Source: Stercorarius parasiticus (lineage: Eukaryota > Chordata > Aves > Charadriiformes > Stercorariidae). From it: a DNA stretch of 64,000 bases. Positions 38,257-50,600 of the stretch are shown here, one piece after another; the stretch's first letter is position 1, and each line of letters opens with the position of its first letter. The position numbers and the translations under genes were made by a program. A model generated the notes under the pieces. It was given only the letters and a program-made list of their open reading frames with translations. It made no database searches and was not told the DNA's origin. The stretch spans positions 1,279,109 to 1,343,108 of the forward strand of contig VWZL01002573.1 in NCBI GenBank assembly GCA_013396915.1, in the 5' to 3' direction.

Positions 38257-38334
38257 AGATCTGATCTGATCTGATCTGATCTATTCTATTCTATTCTATT
38301 CTATTCTATTCTATTCTATTCTATTCTATTCTAT
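38257..38334. repeat. compound pentanucleotide microsatellite (GATCT/CTGAT)n-(CTATT)n
   Basis: About four and a half CTGAT units (to 38280) change without a break into ten CTATT units plus CTAT (38281-38334). Both have period 5. CTATT is the tail unit of one avian CR1 subfamily in plus orientation, so the tract may be an expanded CR1 tail, but no CR1 body precedes it. Confidence 0.93.
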
Positions 38335-41309
38335 CTTAACACGTCTTAAAAATTTCCAAATGATCACATTGCTTTTAAAATACATTGGCTGTGTATGTAC
38401 ACAACTAATAAATGTGCTCCTCACTTCATTTTATATAATTGTGCATATAATACGATTAATGAGGCTATTTTCGTTAGTCCTTTGCAGAAAGTAAGCAATG
38501 TATTTTAGTGTTGAGGGACCCTAACATACCTGCAGCTTTTAATGTCTGTCTCTATCTGAGTGTTTCAGATCCTTTTTTTGCCCTACAGGTAATACAGGTA
38601 CGTTCTTCAACTACAGTAATATTTATTTAAGTCTCTCTTTTTTTTTTTTTTAAGGGAAAGGAAACAATATGGGATGCTTATGGTCAAGCTGGAAAAAATT
38701 CAATGTAAACTATAGCTAATTTAGGTGTCTCCCTATTTAGGTCTCCTCTCAATGAAGAGGTAATAACAGAGGAGGTGGAGATGCTGTTGTGTGGTATTGG
38801 ATAGAACTACTGACATTTTGTGGGATAGGTTGTACGAGTGGAATATTAAAATTAATTGCTATTACCCGTTTCATTAAAAGGAATGGGAGAAGGAAAAAAA
38901 AAAAAAGACGGATATGGGTGAAATGTGGAAGTTTCCTGTCTATGAGACACCATCTGTTTAAACTGAATGTATTTCCATATTACCAGGTGACTTCTATTCA
39001 AGAGTCTTAAAGGAACCACGTGAGGAACTCTATGAGCTGCTGCGGTTATTTTTTAAGATGTCTTGGACACAGTGTTTCAACCATTTTTCAGTAAAGCCAA
39101 GAGCAACGAGCAAACATGTCTGAGAGCAGAGCAGGCAAGCTGGGGCATTGCCCTGGCTCGGTGACACCAGGAGCTTCAGTCCTCCTGGGGACCTTTCCAG
39201 CCAGCTGGTTCACATGAGCCCTCACCAGAAGCTTAATGCACTCCCCGAATTACAAAAGGGGACAATCACCCGGAGACAGCGAGCTCGGGTGAGAGGGCTT
39301 CAGGGCTGCTCTTTTATTTCCAGTCTCTGCACTTCAAGGAGGAACATGAACTTGCTGACAAGAGTTCACAGGATGACTACAAATACGTGCAGTTTTGTTT
39401 GAAAATGAGCCTGACGATGTGAGGTTTAAGGAGGTCAGCCTTCATGTCGTTGATGGTTGGGAGGTGACCTGAGTGCCTTCTGAGCTGCCTTGGAATGGAA
39501 AGATACTGGCTGCTCTTTGGAGGTTTTGCTCGTTTTTTGACTTTGCAGACAGTAATGTTTGGAAGTTGAAGTTAGGCCACCTCAGTCTGGAATTAAGGCT
39601 TGGCTTTCCTGCGGAAAGGGTGACTGAAGTCTGTATCAAACCTCTGGGGGGTGGTGGACTTTCCTTCACATGCTTTACAAGAGCTTAGTTCTTTTAAAAA
39701 AACCAAAAAACCATTTAGTTCAATTTCTACAGAACACCCCAAGGCTGATGTTTGCAAAAAGCTAGTTGTCCTTTCATAAATAGTCACAACTACTTTCACG
39801 TGGGCTACTCTGCCCCAAAAAGCAGAGAAATGCAGCTGGAACAGCTTGGAAAAAAGTACAGGACAGTGTGGTAGGAGGTGCTGGGTGGGAAAGGTTTTAA
39901 TTAGATGGTTTTTGCCAAAGATGACCATTTTGCTGGGGTCTCAGTGTTGCTGAGGTGAGGCTGACCTTCCCACAGCTGCTGGCAGGGGTGGTGGGGACAC
40001 CCAGGAGCCCATTTTTGTGCCTTTAATGCATTTCTGAGCCTCCCAAGGAAACTCAGCTCCCTGGATCATTTACGTGGGCTATCACAGCTCTGTCAGTTCT
40101 ACCATCGTTTAATAAGCAAATCCAAGGAGGGATTAAGAAAAACAGGAACTAAAAGAAATGCCATATTTATAATGGAAAGCCTTTTCTTGCAGTGACGCTG
40201 CACATGGTGACTCGCAGGCCTTGTAAAGAGCTGTTGGATTTATATTCTTTGTAACTCAGAAGAAAGAGATGAATTTTCTTGGAAATCGGTTGCTTTTTAG
40301 ATGATTCTGTACCGTAAATCAACTGCCTGACCCAGACTGATGTTTAATCTGGTGACTCTGAGCAACGGGGCACGGCGAACTGGTGCTGATGAAAGCTCAA
40401 CCCACCTCAGTCCTCAGTTTTATCTCATTATGTATTGAACGAGAACTTTTACTGTAGTATCCACACGTGTTTTCTGGTAGGCTACGGCATCTCTTCCGAG
40501 TTAAGCACGGACTACTTTATAAACCCGTATTTGCAGAATGGCTGCTGTATTAAAACTCGAAGTAAAAAGTAATTATAACATATGTTCTGCACACACATTG
40601 ATTTTGTCTTGAAGTGTGTTGTATGGAGATAGCAAAGGAAAGAAATCTGGGAATGTAGCACAGAACAACCATGCCACGGTTATAAGAAACCCCCAAATAT
40701 TCGTAGAAATGAACTGTTTCATGTGGCCGTGGTTATGGTTATTTTAATTTACGGCGTAACTCCTAGGAGCCATACCAGTAATACAAGATAAGGACCCTTC
40801 CTGCCCCTGTGGTACCTCTTTCCTTCAACATCCGGATGAGCATAAGCATTCCTCTGGAAGTACTGCATGTCTGTGTGTTGTTATTACTACTAGTGTCTAT
40901 TATTATTATTATTAATTATTTTAGAGCATTTATATGGGGTTATTCCAAAGTTTGATCTAGCTCAGCATCTAAAGAAGATGCCAAGGGAAGACTATAAGAA
41001 CAAGGCAACCGTATATGATATTCTTTGGTGCCCGTTTTTGAAACACAGCATAAAACCAGAGAGGTTTTTTACTGTTTAAGATTAAAAAAAAGAAAAAGAG
41101 TATATTTTTAGGTTTGTGTCCTACTTCAGCCTGGAGTATCTTTCGAAATTATTGAGCCTTAGAAATGAAGACTGCAAATGAAAAAAAAAAAATGAATGCA
41201 ACTTTAATAATGGCATTGCAAATGTCAGAGGAATGATAGAGCTACTGCCTTTGCTATCACCGCTCCCCGACTGCTATTCTTTATTGGCATGTGTGCCTCG
41301 ATTGTTCAA
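38335..41309. other. unique non-coding DNA
   Basis: Homopolymer runs at about 38638-38652 (T) and 38898-38907 (A), and a TTA-rich patch at about 40898-40922. GC-richer patches at 39.1-39.4 and 39.9-40.1 kb carry overlapping open frames on both strands, none recognised (up to 111 codons). Confidence 0.5.
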
Positions 41310-41760
41310 ACTACACAATGTCTGAGCATTCATGTCATATTTTTGTTATTGCAAAAAGCCTACATTTGACCTTTCTTTGTAATTGTGACACTAGTTGAAT
41401 TCTGCTTTAGTTCATGGCAATTTACTAAATCCTTTGAGAGTTCACTAGTTAATTATTGCCAAGTGAATTTTTAATTTGCTCCTATGATTACATTGGTGAA
41501 TACAGTCATTAGTGGGAAATTTATTTCAGAAATTGGCACTAGAGGGAGCTAAGTAATTGTATCATTTATGCATCTAGGAAGGAAAAAAAAGAGCATTCAT
41601 TAAAAACTTGCTTTTTTCTGAACCTGCTGATTTTACAAATATGGCAGCTATGCCTCAGCAAATTATAAGCGATAATGAATTAGTTAATTTTCTTTACTGA
41701 AAACTGCTATGCTAAGATTATTAAATTACTGTATTTCTATTTAGTGAAACTAGCTACTAG
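41310..41760. promoter_or_regulatory. possible conserved non-coding element
   Basis: Repeat-free AT-rich stretch with homeodomain-like cores (agttaattattgcc, ttgtatcatttatgcat, gaattagttaatttt) and a CTCF-like core at 41535-41548. The texture resembles that of conserved non-coding elements. No coding frame is present. Confidence 0.28.
41535..41548 (+). promoter_or_regulatory. CTCF-like core motif
   Basis: The sequence ggcactagagggag resembles the CTCF core CCACTAGGGGGC, differing at the first C, one G and the terminal C. It is a plausible but imperfect site, given without a matrix score. Confidence 0.25.
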
Positions 41761-43142
41761 TCTAGTAAATTAGGATTTCTAGGACTCTTTTGGGAGGGGG
41801 AATTTTTTGTGACTATTATCCTTGTTTATCATTATTTTGTCTTAACAGAATTAAAATGCTCACAGATACCCTCCCGAAGTATAAGTTTGTTCCCAAATGC
41901 ATTGCAGGACGGATGGCCTTGTCGGATGCTGCAGCTCCGTACGAGGAGCCGGAGGAAGTGCCTGTGGTGAAGCCTTTCTGGACTCTGCCAAAGCCGTGTC
42001 TGGACACAAAGTGCTGTATTTTGCAGCCCAGTGTCCACTGAAATCAGTGGAGTCCCACTTTTATTTAGTGGCATCTGACTCAGGGCGTTTATCTTCACGG
42101 CTCACAGGCCAAACTCATGCTAGACCCCATCCCTGATGCGCACACCCATACCACCGACCCGCCAGGTCAGAAGGTCCCATCATTATCCCCAAATTGCCCT
42201 TCTGCTTGTCCTCCACGGCTCTGTCCATCTGAAGAAATTGTGACTTTTTAGCATGATATAAACTTCCTCATTCCACATGAAAAGTTGTTTCATTTGAAGG
42301 TGGTTTTAGGAGGGCTCTGCAGTTCAGCTGGGAGCCCCCTGTGCTCTCTGGGTCATTGCTGAAGGACTTCTCACTCCCAGTTTTCTATATCTCCTAAGAG
42401 AAAAAAAACACCCTCTGTTTCCCTGTGGTGAGCTGAAGGCCATGGGAAGGGAATTACTCATCTCTGCCTTTGAGGAGCACACCTCTACTCCTTCCTTTGC
42501 TTCCATCAAGCATGGGACCACTGCGAACAACTGCAAAGGAATGGGTTAGTTGGTGGTTCCCAGCTTGCTGACCTTCGTGTTGACCATGAGTATGAAATCA
42601 TTGCAGGAATTGTCCATCTCCAAGAGCTGATGCTTCCTTTCTTTAAAAAGAAAATTTTCAGCTCTCCATGTAGTATACCCAGTAAACAGAAAATAACGCA
42701 AACAGTTAATTAAAACAGATAAAAATCCTGAATCCAAGATTTAGCAACTGGCCTGGATTCTTTGATGCAGGTGAGCAATATCTGGCCTTATTGTGAAATA
42801 CCATTAACAAAAATTTCTGAAACACAGTGTTTTTCTGATCCCTCAGCTCTTTATTGTTTACACCAGGTTTTTTTACCTGTCATCCTTTATTCAGGCACTG
42901 GGAAGGCATCACCACCACTGCCACCACCTGGAAGTGGTATTGGTTTCACCTGCTGAGCCAACCCAGACCTGCCAGGGAGGCAATTCTGCTACGGCTTTTT
43001 AGGTGGCCACTTTACCCCGACTGTTTTGTTTGTATAATGGCATGGGATTGGTATGCTCTCTGGTTTGGATTTAACATGTCCTGTGTTACGTACCCACAGA
43101 GGTAGGTATAATCTGGGTCATAAATGAAGACAATGTTGGGGT
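41761..43142. other. non-coding DNA with a short unrecognised open frame
   Basis: A 61-codon frame (41856-42041) begins just after an acceptor-like ttgtcttaacag and has a GC-richer codon pattern, but its stop falls inside a small palindrome CCACTGAAATCAGTGG (42035-42050) of the kind seen in old sauropsid repeats. No family recognised. Confidence 0.4.
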
Positions 43143-43167
43143 TTTATTTATTTATTTATTTATTTTT
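43143..43167. repeat. short (TTTA)n microsatellite
   Basis: About six tandem TTTA/ATTT units directly after gggg. It is short and likely not functional. Confidence 0.85.
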
Positions 43168-46134
43168 TCCTGGGAATGCAAGGATGTTTTGCACCTGTGG
43201 CGCTGAATGGGTGTTTGCCATTCCCTTTGTCGCCTACAAAATCTGAGTTCTTCTTATGGGCCGTGAATAATTTTGCCCAAATTGTTTTATTAATGTGTGT
43301 TGCAGTCCATTTCACTGTGCACAGTACTTTCTTGATGTAGTTATCTGAACTGAAGTTGGCTAAATGAAAACTCACCACGTTTTGCAAGTAACTTTTCCAG
43401 TGCAACCTCCTGTGAAATCCTCTGAGAAGTAAACACCACATTTCATGCTTTGGACACTAGATGTGTTGTTCAATAGTTTAAATTAATATAAGTAATAATA
43501 TCGCCAATCCAAGGCAATTTTTTTTCCCTCTTTTTTGTCATGTGTGTGTATAGGCAATTGGGAAAATGATTTGAAGTTCTGTTGGTTTGGGTATGTTTCC
43601 CCAGTGGCTTTATTCATGCTTGGCTAGAACAAGACATCTTGCCTTACGCTTCTCGGGTGTGAACTATGGATTAGATTTAGCAGTCTGATATTATTGTACA
43701 ATAACTGGGGCCCAGAACCAATACAAATTCTTTATATTCCTAATAAACTGGTTTGTGTTAGTAAATATCAAGCTATTTCTGTCAGCTTTCTGGCTTTTCA
43801 AGCAAGCAGAAAAGTTGTGGATTTACAGTGGAGTAAAATCTGTTTCAGGAAGGGTAGCGCTCAAGGCATCTGTGCTGTCTACAAAAGAGTTTATTTCTTA
43901 ACTCCTTTGATTTAGCTTTATTCTGTACAAAAACTCTGTACTATGAAGGTCAGAGCTTATAGGCAATAGGAGAAGGGGGAAGAATATTATCCTTTCCAGT
44001 TTCTTTGTAGTATCAATGGGTCTGGGAAAACTTTGTAGCTCTGTGTCCACTCTGTGCAATTCTTTCCAAATTTAATTTGGAAATGGGGGAAGCTGGTAAT
44101 ATCTTTTGCTTGGCTTATTTTTTTTAAAAAATACTATCTCCTGATATACACTAAACATGACGTGCAAGTAGACGCGCCCCTAGAAAAATCACCTTAGTTT
44201 CCTGGCATTACTCAGGAGCGCCAGGAAGGTTTGTGGAGGCTTGTACAGCCTTTACACAGCAAGGGCTAAGAACGTTCTTCGTATTCTGCACAACTGTTGT
44301 GAACAACTCTGAAACCCATAGGCCATCTTTCTGGCAACCTAGAGATGGGAAACCAGTGAATTATAGGTTGCCTGTGTTGGGTGGCCTGCCAGGTGGGTGT
44401 GAAACTGGCTGAAATGCTGAGCAAAAATCATCGCAGCCAACTGTTCCAAGGTGCAACCAGCAGCCAACGGCTTAGGGGTGCAATTCTGCACGTGTTGCCA
44501 CCGCTTGGATGGTGGCATCGAGCACATAGAGGCTCGTCTCAGAGGTTATCCATCCGTGTGGGCTTCCAAAAATCATCCAGTCCAGGTTCTGAACACGGGT
44601 GATTTGGGCGATTTTTAGGTTTTTTTGGTGTGAAGTTGTTACGCAAGGTGGACAGCAAGAAGGATGTGTGGGTGCCTGTTCTTTAAAGGGGGAACATAAG
44701 TAGGAAAAAGGAAAATATCTTGAATTTTTGACGTGCTGATGGAATGTAGAAGGAAAGATTAAATTTCAGTAGTTCAGCTAAAAAAAAAAAAATAACGTTT
44801 CTTTCATAAGAGATATAGATTTTATATCATTTCTGCCAGGACAGGGAAAGAGAAGGGTAATATCATGGGAGACAGGTTGAAGGAGGAAGAGGCAATGATG
44901 CTGTGGAGCCATCTTTCCTTTTACTTGCACTACTACAACTAGTCAGACTGATCATTAATGCGATGTTACAGAACTCCGGTCACACTGTTGTTACTGTCTT
45001 CAGTACAGGACAGCTTGGTTTTTATTGCTCTAAAGCATGGGAACACAAAGCCTGTTGTTTTTGTACCTAATAAATTAACTACACTGTGTGCATCCTATCA
45101 TGCTTGTGAGGAGCATCCCGTAACTTTCTCAAGTGTTATCTCAAGTATTTTCCTTCAAATCCTTCCTTAAAACAGTCCTTTTCCTACCTTTGTGAAACGG
45201 CTAGGGAAATTTAATGAAGGTTAAGTCAGTCGCGTGTGTTCTTCTGATGGCTCAGTATCGTTTCCTGGCTCTCATCCAGCCGTGCATAACCCTCTCTTTT
45301 GTATTTTGAAATGGGGAGGGTATTTTATGTCGTATTTCTCTAGCACCCAATATAACAGAGCACTAGGCCTTGTGCAAAGCCCCGGGGGCCTTGGTCCGAC
45401 AAATTATTATCCATGAAATATAGGAAATGTATTCAAAGTAACTAAGCAGCTCTATCTATTAAATACTACTATATTTACACTATTTAAATGCATTAGGTGG
45501 ATTCAGTGATGCAATTTTGTTGTCAGTAGTTCAAGTTGAACAGTTTCCTTTTGGAAAAATAGATAAGGCAGTAGTGAAATAGCTGATATTAACATGTGAT
45601 GGTGGGTGAAGCACTATACGATACAACAGGAATGTGAGCATAATTAATAGGTTAGGACTTGGAAAGCCAAGGTAAGTGTCAAGGGAAAAACATAATTGAA
45701 ATAACTTCTGAATGCAGTTGGCTATGGATAAACAGTGAAATGGAAAGAAAAGCAGTTAAATAACAGCAAAGCTTTGCTGAACTTCACTTGTGAACTGAAC
45801 TCTGTTGACTTGAGATGGGGCATCAGATGGGGACACCTCTCCTGCTGACTCCTCATAGAGCACTGCTCTTCTCCGTGCTTCTGTCTGAATTTTATTAGCA
45901 ATAAAAGCATTTAAAAATGAAAATATTGCAAGATGACAACAAAAGTGTGATGCTATTTCAGATTAACCTCCCCCTTCCCGTAACACTGACTTGATTCATG
46001 AGTATCTGAACTGTTATTTCAACCTATCTGTAGGCACTGGCAAACTTTTTTTTTCCCCTACCCTTTATGCCCTGATTATATTTTGAAGGGTATTTTTAGA
46101 GCTGTGAAGGCCAGAGATATATAAGGTGGGGGGT
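43168..46134. other. unique non-coding DNA
   Basis: No gene or repeat recognised. A12 run near 44781-44792. The open frames are under 95 codons. Confidence 0.5.
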
Positions 46135-46204
46135 TTATTTTTCTTTTCTTTCCTTTTTTTTTTCTTTTCTTCTTTTTTTTTTTTCATTTTTTTGTTTTCT
46201 TTTC
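46135..46204. repeat. pyrimidine-rich simple tract
   Basis: About 70 bases almost entirely of T with scattered C (TTTTC-like units). It follows a gtggggggttta junction. A strong polypyrimidine tract, but no AG-bounded exon follows. Confidence 0.85.
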
Positions 46205-47101
46205 GAGTAAACTGAGATTCTAGGGCACAAGATGGCAGCATAAGAAAAATTTGCTAACATCAGAAACAGCTGACTTGTCTAAACTGCAGAAATGTGAGAG
46301 TCCTGGTTGAGTTTTCAGAATGATTTGAGCAGATTCAATAAGATTTAATGAAACTTCTTACTAAGACAATCTATCGCTTGATGGTCTTAAAAAATCCCCT
46401 CCCTCTTTCAAAGCCTCGGTGAACTTGTATCTTATAAAAAAAAATTTGCTTTCTGAACTCAAACTTCTTTTTAATAATCTTTTTTTTTGCTCGTTCCTCT
46501 CCCTCCCCTCAGTTATTTATTTTCAGCTGGAGTAAGATCAACAGGAGACTTAGACTTTATAAGGCAATTACCCAATAGCTTTTTTTTTTGTCATAATGTG
46601 TCCCCCCCGTATGCCCCTTTAGTAGGTACTTGTCAGGGCACAGTGTGCTGTTTCAAACAGAAATTTAAGTTACCCCAAATTAAGCACTTCCATGCTGAAT
46701 TTGGAGAGGCTGGTCTGACTTTGTTTCACTAGAAATTGCACCTTTGGTAGAGCCTTTGACTTTGCTGCGTGAGAAATTGCAGCTTTTTAGAACCCCAAAG
46801 AAATGTTCAGTGTGTTTGGGGTTTTTTTTTTAGCGTGACACTGGTTGTGCTACCGTAGTAGGTGTTAGAAAACCTTCAGTTGAGGCTTATACCTTCATCT
46901 CCCCAATGTACTCCTTTGGTCTGTTTTTATGATTTGCGTACTTTGTAAGCCTATTTCATGATGTCATTGTTATTTCTTATTCTATGCTTTGGAGAAATGA
47001 TGCTCTATATAAACATGTAGCTTGAGAGTCGGTACTCAACGAGGTCTTTCTGGATATGTTAACGTGGCAGCAAAAATGCTCCCTGTAAGCGAAATTACAA
47101 G
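46205..47101. other. unique non-coding DNA
   Basis: Short T- and C-runs only (for example T9 near 46580-46588). No gene or repeat recognised. Confidence 0.5.
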
Positions 47102-47644
47102 GTGTTCTGCTCTTCTGGAAATTACTTCGCATCAAATCTGCTTTCTAGAGCTGACCAACTAAGTCCCGTTGATCCTAGGGGAGTTTGGGGTCTTTGGGAA
47201 ATGCGTGCCGTTTCTCTGAGGTTTGTGATGCCCATCCGTGCAGTTGTGGCAACAATGAGCTATGTAAAAGCCAGACATAAAAGTTCTGTATTTCCTTTGG
47301 GTTTACAACACAGCCAGCCTGTGACCATCTACAATGGCTCGAAAAATAAATACGGCGATGGCCAAAGAGACAGCTCTGTGCGTGAATGTCGGCCACTAAG
47401 GGCCACGGCTGTAAAAACTTTAATGTTGTTACAAGCCACTTGTGACACTACAAGTGTTGCTATTAGTTTGTGCAGTTTATTAAAGTTTTATAGAACACAT
47501 CGCAGGATAACAAAACTCTTCAGTAGAAGCTCACGTAAAGCTCTCGTTCTGCTTCTTTTCTCTTGGATTCCTAGCTATGATATAAAATACAGGGCTTTAC
47601 TGTACCTTTTCATGCCTCCAGTATCTGTTTGCCTACTTTGTTAG
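47102..47644 (+). other. 180-codon open reading frame, not recognised
   Basis: The longest gap-free open frame in the window. The first in-frame ATG is at 47201, which would give 147 residues. Its C-terminal part has a hydrophobic patch (ALVLLLFSWIPSYD), and the frame includes Arg/Lys-rich segments. No domain or family is recognised, no splice pattern brackets it and codon use tracks local composition. In AT-rich DNA of this size one frame of this length is only mildly unexpected. The 47.2-47.6 kb stretch is repeat-free, so it may be a non-coding conserved element that happens to lack stops. Confidence 0.15.
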
Positions 47645-50600
47645 GCTGCAGTTTGTTCCACGTAGAACATATTCTAGGAATAAAAAACAACCCAAAAAAC
47701 CCAAAGAAAAAGGTGATCCATATTCACATTTATACAGGTACCTAAGTGTTTCTAATGCCATCTTGAAATGGAAGCTGTCTCGTTGATTAAACAGGCTTGA
47801 GTATTCCTAAGCATACTTTAATTCATGTTGCCTTCTAGTTTACCAACAAAAATACGTTAAAGAAATTGTCCGTATAGTAATGGAGAGCCTGATCCAGTTA
47901 TCTGGATCCAGATCCAGTTATCCATATATTTTGCTATGGAATTCCATATAGTTATATATATATTTTCCACTCTCTGCACAGATGCAGGAGGATTGCACTG
48001 GCGTTTTGATGCACCACTGAGTCTTTTATCATCCTTTCCTTAACCCGAAGGACGCTGCTTTTTCTGTTTAGGAAATAAGTTTGGGAAGACATTGTTGGCC
48101 TCTCCTGATTATACTGCAAGTCTTCTGCTGTTTGGTGTCTCTAAATTTCAGAGCAATCCAATGAACATATATACTCATTATGACTACTGTAAAAGAGCAA
48201 GCTTCCAACCAACATCTGGAAATACAACTTGAATGTATTTTAAAGGCTCAGAATGAAGAAAGAGGATCTGATTTATGGACACTGAGCTTTCTTACCCTTG
48301 ATCCCTGTGTACTGTCTCTATGTGTGCAGGTCTTTTTGGGGGAGGGAAGCAAACGGCAACAAAAAAACCCCTCAAAAGCCAGCCTCACTGGGGAAATCGC
48401 TGTAACTTCTGGGCTCTACCCCAGTGCAGGCCAACGCAGACAGCTCAGCTGCAGGCAGGGATCCACACTCCTTTCAAAGAAACGGAGTATATAGGCTCGG
48501 ATGAACCCACTGATTCCAAACAGACTTTGATTAAAATAAGAGTTTAATTGGAACAGTCTCTGTACATTATGATCTACACGCATAGACAGCGATAAAATTG
48601 TCTGGGTGCATCCATAGTTCATGTAGAAATCTTACAGCTACCTAGCTAATGTCATGGACGCAGTCACTGATCGGGTGGTTGTCTGCGTGCAGCAACATCT
48701 GTCTCCTTCTCTCTTTTTGAGTCACTTTTATGGACCCAGGGTTCTTATTTCCCCTTCATAGCTGCAGAAGTAATCAGAAAAAACAATTTCCCCGCCGTCC
48801 TTTGCTTTGCTCTTTGCCGTGCTAGGTCAGGAGCACATCACAAACCCAGCTATAACTTCAGAGGTGAACAGAGGGATCTTGTTCTTTACGCAGCAGGTCA
48901 CTGTTGCCCCCTTCCTTCTCACCTGCCACTTAGACCTGGTAAAATGAGAACCTGACAATGTTCTTTAGATGTAATGTATAATACTGCGGGTATCTGCAAG
49001 TGTTTATGGAAGATATATACAGCAAAACTTTTTTTGTTTTTTAATTCAGCATATCTCACCCCACCTTTTTTCTTTTTTATTTTCTCCCCAAACTGAAGAC
49101 ATAAGCTGGGCACTACCTGTGCATTTAATTGAGTATCAGCAGCATAGCCAGTGGAAGAGCTGTAGCAGTGATGAGAATGTACATAGATCAGAGATGAGAC
49201 TTTGCAGTTATCCGTGTTGATTAGTATTTACACTTCATGTACTACCAGTTTTCCTTTATCTATATGTGTTTCCAAAAGGGGTGTGTGTGTCTGTGTGTTT
49301 ACACATATACAAATGGTACCCCTCCACACCTAAAGGCTCTACATTTTTTTTTTTTCTTTTTTTTAAGCTCGGGGAAGGCTGAGCGCCTGGGAGTAGTTCA
49401 CTAAAAGTTCAACCAAGCTGAGTACAGTGCAGAGCTTGGGGTGGTCCTGCTGATGTAAAGAATTAATTTCCATGCAGATCTACATTTCCCATGTTGAGAT
49501 ACCCTGGCGTTCTGCTATGTTTGGCACAGCCAAATGTAGGCAGTACCTGAATTTCAGAGAGATCTCCTTTCATACGTGTGGCTTTCCAGCTAACTTGACT
49601 GACCTGCAGGTGCTTATCTTTAGCAAAACTGCACTAGACGTGTTTTTCCAATATTTGTTCCTTTTAAGACCTGTACAGAAAGTAACTTTGGTCTACCAAA
49701 CCATATCTTCAGCAAAATGCGAAACGCAGACACTGATTTCGTAAGATAGAATGATGGAATTTTAAAATTTGTTTATGATGTAATTTTTATTTTTAACTTT
49801 TTTGAGATTCCTTGTGTCGCTCCTCCCTTCTTTTCACACTAAATGATAGTATTAATTTTTGAGGTGCACAGCCACAGTTTATTAAATTCAAGTTGGAGAA
49901 CCATTCAAAGTTTAGAGCCTTTTTCAATAACACGCCTAACAAGAGAGGGTGGATTGGACACGGCACAAAAGACGTGTGCAAGTTTCTCAGTAGTTTTTAA
50001 GAACAGTTACCCTCAAAATATTAGGAGAACAGACCTTGTTTTGAAATATTTTTAATTCATTATACCATTATTATTCCCAGTTTCATGGGATATACCTTGA
50101 CAGCAAATCCTTTAAATATAAACACGAGAAGGGCATACAACTTAAATACATTCTTAATCAGGCATTTTTTTAAAATGTTCGATAGATTCTTGAATGCTTT
50201 GGTAGCCCTTTTAGCTGATACAGAAAAATTTGTATCTTTGTGCAAATGAAAAGAGCTGCTGTCAGCAATGAATTACAGCTGAACTAATGTTAGGGGAAAA
50301 ATCCATCCCTATGGCTTTGGTTTATTCCTCTCTGCTGCCGGAGGGGGCTGTGCCTCTCTGTACCTTGTCTGATTTTCAGGGTGAATGGAGCGCTCTGCAA
50401 TAGGTGAACTTTCAGTTGGGGTTGGCAATACATCCTTTTCTTTTTAATGAAGAACCGTGAACCACTACACTGCAGAAATTACAAATATTAACAGGATGTA
50501 CTGAATTATGTGCTGCGGCGATTTTGTCAAATGAACTAAACCCCAGCACGTTTCCTATCATTTTAGTGACCGTTAGTCCTGCTGGTACCTGAGGCTGCAG

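Noticed and set aside
45620..45673. Short segment ending in aag|gtaagtg
   Set aside because: The donor matches well but no good acceptor lies upstream at exon distance.
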